A stretch of DNA of 64,000 bases from Bordetella sp. LUAb4 (GTDB lineage: Bacteria > Pseudomonadota > Gammaproteobacteria > Burkholderiales > Burkholderiaceae_B), in assembly GCF_021325795.1 (NCBI RefSeq), contig NZ_JAHPZX010000002.1, positions 434,001-498,000 of the forward strand, written 5' to 3'. The notes beneath the pieces were generated by a model, which was given only the letters and a program-made list of their open reading frames with translations, was not told the origin of the DNA and ran no database searches. Positions within the stretch are counted from its first letter, which is position 1; every line of letters begins with the position of its first letter. The position numbers and the translations under genes were made by a program. Below, piece by piece: positions 59,652-64,000 of this stretch.

Positions 59652-59893
59652 GTAGGCAATCGAATCCTACCTCAGGAAAGCCGCGCAGCGTCCGCTTTCC
59701 CCGCAAATCGCCAGCGCCACGGCGCCCCTTCCCGCGACTCGCCCCCTGCGGTTACGTTTAATAACAGGGATTCGGGGCCGCTATTCGTGAAAGTCGGGCG
59801 CAAACCGCCAAGCTAGACTGCCCAGACAGCCTGTCCCCCCGACCTAACCTGCCCATACCCGAGTCCGTCCAGGACTCGCCGGAATGCACGGAT

Positions 59894-60682
59894 ATGCCCA
59901 ACAACTGTCCCTCGGACCCGGTACGCACGTCACCCGCCAGCGTCCTGATCGTCGACGATAGCGCGGACGACCGCATCCTGCTGACGAATTTCCTGCATCG
60001 GCAAGGTTTCCGTACCTATATGGCCATCGACGGCGCCGACGGTTTTCAGAAGGCCAAGGCCATCCGTCCCGATATGGTGCTGATGGATGTCGCCATGCCG
60101 GCGTGCGACGGCCTGACGGCGTGCCGCAGGCTCAAGCACGACCGCGCCACCGCCAATATACCCTTGATGTTCCTCAGCGCCGCCGCGCTACCTGAAGAGC
60201 GGGTGTCCGGGTTGGCCGCGGGCGCCGTCGATTACATCACCAAGCCGTTCGACTTCGACGAGGTGCGGCTGCGGCTCTCGATCCATCTGCCCGGCGCGAC
60301 GGCCGCCAATGTCCAGGAAACAGCAGACGAATTGCTGGAAACCGCGACGGGCAGTGACGCGGTGCTGTTCCGCGAGGCGCGGGCGATCCTGCGCACCAAT
60401 CTGCAACACCAGCCGGATATGGCGACACTCGCGGGGGCCACCCGCGCCAGCACGCGGCGCCTGACGCAAGCCTTCCGCCGTTGCGTCGGCCTGACCGTGC
60501 AGGACTATGTCCGCGAAGAAAGACTGCGCGCCGCACGCCGGCTGGTCATGGAAACTTCCCTGCCCATCGGCACGATTGCGACCGACATCGGCTACAGCGG
60601 CGCCGCCAATTTTTCGACCGCGTTCAAGGACCGCTTCGGCGTGACACCCAGCGGCTTGAGACAGACCGTTCCAGCCGCCTGA
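59894..60682 (+). CDS. Response regulator with AraC-type DNA-binding domain
   Basis: 262 residues: receiver domain with acidic pair in VLIVDDSADDR, phospho-acceptor Asp65 in MVLMDVAMPACDG and Lys in YITKPFDFD, then a linker and an AraC HTH domain at about 170-258 (PDMATLAGATRASTRRLTQA, then RLRAARRLVMETSLPIGTIA and FSTAFKDRFGVTPSGLR). Its stop TGA is followed one base later by the ATG of the hybrid kinase, so the two are a coupled pair; the kinase most likely phosphorylates it. Targets unknown. Confidence 0.94.
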   Translation: MPNNCPSDPVRTSPASVLIVDDSADDRILLTNFLHRQGFRTYMAIDGADGFQKAKAIRPDMVLMDVAMPACDGLTACRRLKHDRATANIPLMFLSAAALPEERVSGLAAGAVDYITKPFDFDEVRLRLSIHLPGATAANVQETADELLETATGSDAVLFREARAILRTNLQHQPDMATLAGATRASTRRLTQAFRRCVGLTVQDYVREERLRAARRLVMETSLPIGTIATDIGYSGAANFSTAFKDRFGVTPSGLRQTVPAA

Positions 60683-60683
60683 T

Positions 60684-63425
60684 ATGTCCTGGAGCGGCCT
60701 GCTCGCCCTTCTGTTTACGCTGCTGATCCTGCCGTTTGCCGCCAACGCGGCGGACCCGGCTGACACCGCCGCCGTGATACCCGCTGCCGTGATGCCCGTC
60801 GACGCGGCGGCCGTGAGCGCGTCGATCACCTTGACCCCGTATCTCTCGATGCTCAAGGATGTCCAGGCACGGCTGTCTCCCGCGGCCGCGCTGTCCAGTT
60901 CCCAGTGGCGCCCCGTGACGCGCAAGGACATGTCGCAAGGCTTTACCCAATCGGTCGTGTGGCTACAGGTCGCCATCCGCAACGACAGCCGGGAGCTGCA
61001 AACCCGCTGGTTGACCATCGGGCCGGCCAGGCTGGAGGACGTCCGGCTCTACACCACGGCCGCGACCAGCGCCCCGACCTCAGCGTCCATCGCCGAGCTT
61101 GCCAACGCCGCCACGTTATCGGCGCAACGCCGGGCGGGGACCAGCGTCCCCATTGCGCAACGCGACGTCCCCACCGCCCTTTCCGTATTCCCCATCACGC
61201 TGCGGCCCGGAGAACAGATCCTTGCCCTGGTCCGCGTCCAGAGCCGTACGTCGATGCAACTGAGCGCCAAGCTATGGCACCCGCGCGACTATCTGCAGAG
61301 CGAGCGCGCCGACTCGATGCTGGACATGCTGTCGCTGGGCGTCATGCTGATGATCGCCCTGCTCTCCGTTGCGCTGGCCGCGGTGTGGCGCGACCGCGTG
61401 TTCGCCCTGCTGGCGGCCAGCATCGCCCTGGAAGCCATCTACGTGTTCTCCTACGAGGGCTACGTTTACGAAATGCTCCTGCGCCAAGGGGGCGATCTGG
61501 TCGTCAGGCTGCCCAGCGTCGTCGGCAACCTGGCCACGGCATGCTTCTCCGCGACCGTGGTGGCCTTCGTCGGCTTGCGCCGCGTGCCGCTGTGGCAATG
61601 GATCTACCGCGTGCTGATCGCCGCGTTCCTGGCCGGCTCGATCTGGACGCTGCTGGGCGATTACCGCGTCAGCACCGCGGCAAGCATCAACGCTGTCTTC
61701 CTGTGCAATCTCGTGTGGCTGGTGTCCATGGCGGATGGCTGGCGGCGGGGACTGCCCAATGCCAGGCTGATGCTGCTGGCGTTCGCCCCCGACGGCGTGA
61801 CCCTGTCCTTGCGTCTGCTGGCGCTGTTGGGCCTGCTGCCGCTCAGTTGGTCAGCCGGTCCGTCCCAGCTGTGGGATACGGTATCAATGACGCTGCTGAT
61901 GCTGTTCGTCGTCGCCGGTCGCAGCCGCCAGGTCTACCGCGAACAACGCCAGGCGCAGCGCGAACTGATGGACAGCCGCGCCCGCGAGCGCGATCGGCTG
62001 GAACATGCCGTGCAGGCGCGCACGGCCGAGCTGCAGCAGGCGATGATCGCCGCCGACGAGGCGAACCGTGCCAAGGGGGACTTCCTGGCCCGTATCAGCC
62101 ACGACCTGCGTACGCCGCTGACCTCCATCATCGGCTTCGCCGATCTCGTGCGAGCCGGCGGGCGGGAGTACGCCGACCGCGGACGCATCATCCGCCGCAA
62201 TGCGGACCACATGCTGGGGCTGGTCAACGATCTCATCGATTACGCCGGTGGCAACAATGCCCATGCGGTCCATGCAGAACCCGTCTACATCTACGCCCTG
62301 ATCGAGGCCGTGGGCCAGAACGCCGCGGCACTGGCCGAGCGCAACCGCAACGCGTTCAGCATCGACATCCAGGATGACCTGCCGCCGGTGCTTGAATTGG
62401 ACGGCAAGCGCGTCCAGCAGATACTTGGCAATCTCATCGACAACGCCGCCAAGTTCACTGCCGACGGCGGCATCCGTCTGACCGTCGGCTACCTGGCGGA
62501 TCAGGCGGCCCAGGTAGGTCAGCGGCTGATCCTGTCGGTAAGCGATACGGGATGCGGCATCGCGCCGCAAGACCAGGCCCGCATTTTCGAGCCTTTCACG
62601 CGCCTCGGCGCCAACGCCCATCAGCCAGGCGTGGGTCTGGGCCTGGCCATCGTCAAGCAATGGACCGAACGCATGTCCGGCGCCATCCGCGTGGCCAGCG
62701 CGGCAGACGCCGGCACGACCCTGACCGTGGAGATTCCGGTGCGCACGGCATCGGAAGCCGACATGGGTTTCATGCGTCTGCCGGAGCCTCTATATACCCT
62801 CCCCGCCATCGACGGCCGCTCGCTACGCATCCTGGTCGCCGAAGACACCGCCGAGATCCGTCAACTCATCGAAGACGATCTGTCCAGCCAGGGTTTCGAG
62901 GTGGTGGCGGCCCGCGATGGCGGCGCAGCGGTCGGCTGGCTGGCCTACCACACCGCACGCGCGCCGGACCTGATCATCACCGACCTGCTCATGCCGCACG
63001 CGAACGGCGATGCCGTCCTGGCAGCGGCGCGCCGCTACCATCCGGGCGTGCCGGTAGTCGCGCTGTCCGCGACGCCGAGGCTTTCCAGCCATACCGTCAC
63101 CATGCCAGAAGACGTGGACGATTATGACGCCAGGCTGTTGAAGCCTGTCAGCCTGGTTGAACTGCGGCACACTTTGGCCCACCTGCTTGGCCTGGCGGAA
63201 CAACACGAAGCGCAAGAGGAAGACGCAGCCGCGCTCGTAAGGCCCCACGACGCGGTCCTGGCCGAAGCCAGGCAGTTCGTCGAACTGGGCGCCATCTCGG
63301 ACCTGATCGACTGGGCCGACCGCCTGGCCGGCGCTGAGCCGGCATATGGACCCTTCGCCGCCGCCGCGGGCAGACTCGCCCGGCTGGGCGAACTGCCGCA
63401 ACTGAAGGCATTGCTTTACGCCTGA
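60684..63425 (+). CDS. 7TMR-DISM hybrid sensor histidine kinase
   Basis: 913 residues. Signal peptide, periplasmic 7TMR-DISMED2 domain (VWLQVAIRNDSRELQTRWL), a seven-TM 7TMR-DISM module at about 215-405, a coiled linker, HisKA with His473 in FLARISHDLRTPLTSIIGF, HATPase_c with NLIDNAAKFT, SDTGCGIAPQDQARIFEPFT and GVGLGLAIVKQW, and a C-terminal receiver with Asp767 in LIITDLLMPHANG. About 85 helical residues follow without a clear HPt His. DISM extracellular domains are thought to bind carbohydrates or small organics. Partner is the receiver-AraC protein just upstream. No separate HPt is nearby, so direct HisKA-to-regulator transfer or an unlinked HPt is needed. Confidence 0.94.
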   Translation: MSWSGLLALLFTLLILPFAANAADPADTAAVIPAAVMPVDAAAVSASITLTPYLSMLKDVQARLSPAAALSSSQWRPVTRKDMSQGFTQSVVWLQVAIRNDSRELQTRWLTIGPARLEDVRLYTTAATSAPTSASIAELANAATLSAQRRAGTSVPIAQRDVPTALSVFPITLRPGEQILALVRVQSRTSMQLSAKLWHPRDYLQSERADSMLDMLSLGVMLMIALLSVALAAVWRDRVFALLAASIALEAIYVFSYEGYVYEMLLRQGGDLVVRLPSVVGNLATACFSATVVAFVGLRRVPLWQWIYRVLIAAFLAGSIWTLLGDYRVSTAASINAVFLCNLVWLVSMADGWRRGLPNARLMLLAFAPDGVTLSLRLLALLGLLPLSWSAGPSQLWDTVSMTLLMLFVVAGRSRQVYREQRQAQRELMDSRARERDRLEHAVQARTAELQQAMIAADEANRAKGDFLARISHDLRTPLTSIIGFADLVRAGGREYADRGRIIRRNADHMLGLVNDLIDYAGGNNAHAVHAEPVYIYALIEAVGQNAAALAERNRNAFSIDIQDDLPPVLELDGKRVQQILGNLIDNAAKFTADGGIRLTVGYLADQAAQVGQRLILSVSDTGCGIAPQDQARIFEPFTRLGANAHQPGVGLGLAIVKQWTERMSGAIRVASAADAGTTLTVEIPVRTASEADMGFMRLPEPLYTLPAIDGRSLRILVAEDTAEIRQLIEDDLSSQGFEVVAARDGGAAVGWLAYHTARAPDLIITDLLMPHANGDAVLAAARRYHPGVPVVALSATPRLSSHTVTMPEDVDDYDARLLKPVSLVELRHTLAHLLGLAEQHEAQEEDAAALVRPHDAVLAEARQFVELGAISDLIDWADRLAGAEPAYGPFAAAAGRLARLGELPQLKALLYA

Positions 63426-63451
63426 ACACACCGAGGCCAGAGGCAGCGTCC

Positions 63452-64000
63452 TCAGCGCAATTTGCCGCCGAACCGCAGGCAACCCGCCAGGTCGATGGTC
63501 GACACCTCGAAGGTATGCCCGCCCGACCACACACAAGGCGCGGCGGCGTGCGCGGCGAGCAGATCGATGCTGGGTGCCGGCGGTGAGATGGCAGCCAGCA
63601 GCTTGCGGCCATTGGCGGCCATGCCCGACATCAGCGCGGTTTCCGCCGTCACCACGATGAAGACCAGCGGCCCGCCGAACAGCGACAGTATCGTGCCGGC
63701 GATCATGATGCCGTCGGCGATATGCTCGTCCCTTTCCACCAGCGCCGCATCGACATCGGTACGATGATCGACGCGCGGCTCGCCGACGGTGGTGAACCGC
63801 AGTTGCAAGCTGCCGTCCGCCTGCGGTTCCAGCTCAAGGCTGTGCGCCACCTCGGTGAACGTGGTGACCGTAACGCCCTCGTCGATGATGACCATGTTTT
63901 CCGAGCGGCACAGCAGCTCGGCCCCTTGGAAGGTCACCGAGAAGGCCTTGAGGAAATGCTTGCGCGGGATGCCCTTGAGGTCGATCGGACTGATTTCCAG
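63452..64000 (-). CDS. Unrecognised protein, N-terminus off the window
   Basis: The frame is open from the right edge and ends at 63452; 182 codons are visible. It begins LEISPIDLKGIPRKHFLKAF at the edge, reads SVTFQGAELLCRSENMVIID, then LQLRFTTVGEPRVDHRTDVD, one hydrophobic helix (IMIAGTILSLFGGPLVFIVV) and a C-terminus with CVWSGGHTFEVSTIDL. The mix of amphipathic strands and a helix before a second strand set recalls lipid-binding TULIP/P-47-type proteins, but this is a weak impression. No function assigned. Convergent with the hybrid kinase gene. Confidence 0.7.
   Translation of the reverse strand: MEISPIDLKGIPRKHFLKAFSVTFQGAELLCRSENMVIIDEGVTVTTFTEVAHSLELEPQADGSLQLRFTTVGEPRVDHRTDVDAALVERDEHIADGIMIAGTILSLFGGPLVFIVVTAETALMSGMAANGRKLLAAISPPAPSIDLLAAHAAAPCVWSGGHTFEVSTIDLAGCLRFGGKLR

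Noticed and set aside
59378-59659. 93-codon minus-strand ORF upstream of rpmI as a displaced infC
   Set aside because: The translation has no IF3 features, and the frame overlaps a convincing promoter; treated as leader.

Overview
The window looks like chromosome from a high-GC betaproteobacterium of the Bordetella/Achromobacter group (Alcaligenaceae). Evidence: seven Bug/TctC-type periplasmic receptors in 64 kb, each beside a small catabolic gene set and usually a LysR, GntR or XRE regulator, and a core block rpmI-rplT-pheS-pheT-ihfA-merR-tRNA-Pro. This is inferred from gene families; no database was searched. No transposase, integrase, rRNA or CRISPR array was seen.

Layout. 1-9.5 kb: minus-strand operon for a molybdenum hydroxylase (large subunit fused to a CoxG-like domain, FAD subunit, 2Fe-2S subunit), an acyl-CoA ligase and an edge-cut UbiD decarboxylase; a divergent LysR; and a Bug receptor whose promoter is a near copy of the operon promoter. 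9.6-10.3 kb: two 5'-truncated gene remnants (AhpD-like, YbaK-like). 10.4-15.6 kb: citryl-CoA lyase, class III CoA transferase, Bug receptor and secreted esterase-like hydrolase, with a divergent LysR; this reads as uptake and cleavage of a citrate-like acid. 15.6-17.7 kb: methyltransferase, then a NemR-like repressor and a DJ-1/PfpI protein with identical operators. 17.7-20 kb: SDR remnant and an AbiEi/AbiEii toxin-antitoxin locus with a possible extra small gene between them. 20-24.2 kb: MdeB/AceE-like 2-oxoacid dehydrogenase E1 and a convergent MocR regulator. 24.3-32.1 kb: seven-gene minus-strand operon (lyase, DUF35, thiolase-like, CoA transferase A/B, Bug, 3-hydroxyacyl-CoA dehydrogenase) with a divergent GntR/UTRA regulator. 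32.2-35.4 kb: Bug, GST, carboxymuconolactone-decarboxylase-like protein, LigI-like amidohydrolase. 35.4-39.6 kb: CoA transferase III, enoyl-CoA hydratase, Bug, LysR. 39.8-43.2 kb: LysR, Bug, 2-hydroxyacid dehydrogenase, orphan receiver. 43.2-45.9 kb: class II aldolase and Bug opposite an XRE-cupin regulator.

46-54 kb is an accessory stretch: quinone oxidoreductase, a collapsed second copy of the AbiE locus, a small membrane protein, a decayed mqsRA pair, DoxX and GMC oxidoreductase with a 24-bp palindrome, a TerB-like protein, and a DUF1828 two-gene unit. It stops at the 3' side of tRNA-Pro(GGG). 54-59.4 kb is core. It lacks the usual upstream infC; instead rpmI has its own promoter and a leader of about 240 nt. 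59.9-63.4 kb carries a receiver-AraC regulator and a 7TMR-DISM hybrid kinase; an unrecognised gene leaves the right edge.

Main points for a second look: the duplicated promoter pair, the CoxL-CoxG fusion with UbiD, the conserved small ORF in the AbiE locus and its collapsed copy, the shared NemR/DJ-1 operator, the orphan 24-bp palindrome, the DUF1828 pair beside tRNA-Pro, and the common GGAGAC leader of the receptor genes.
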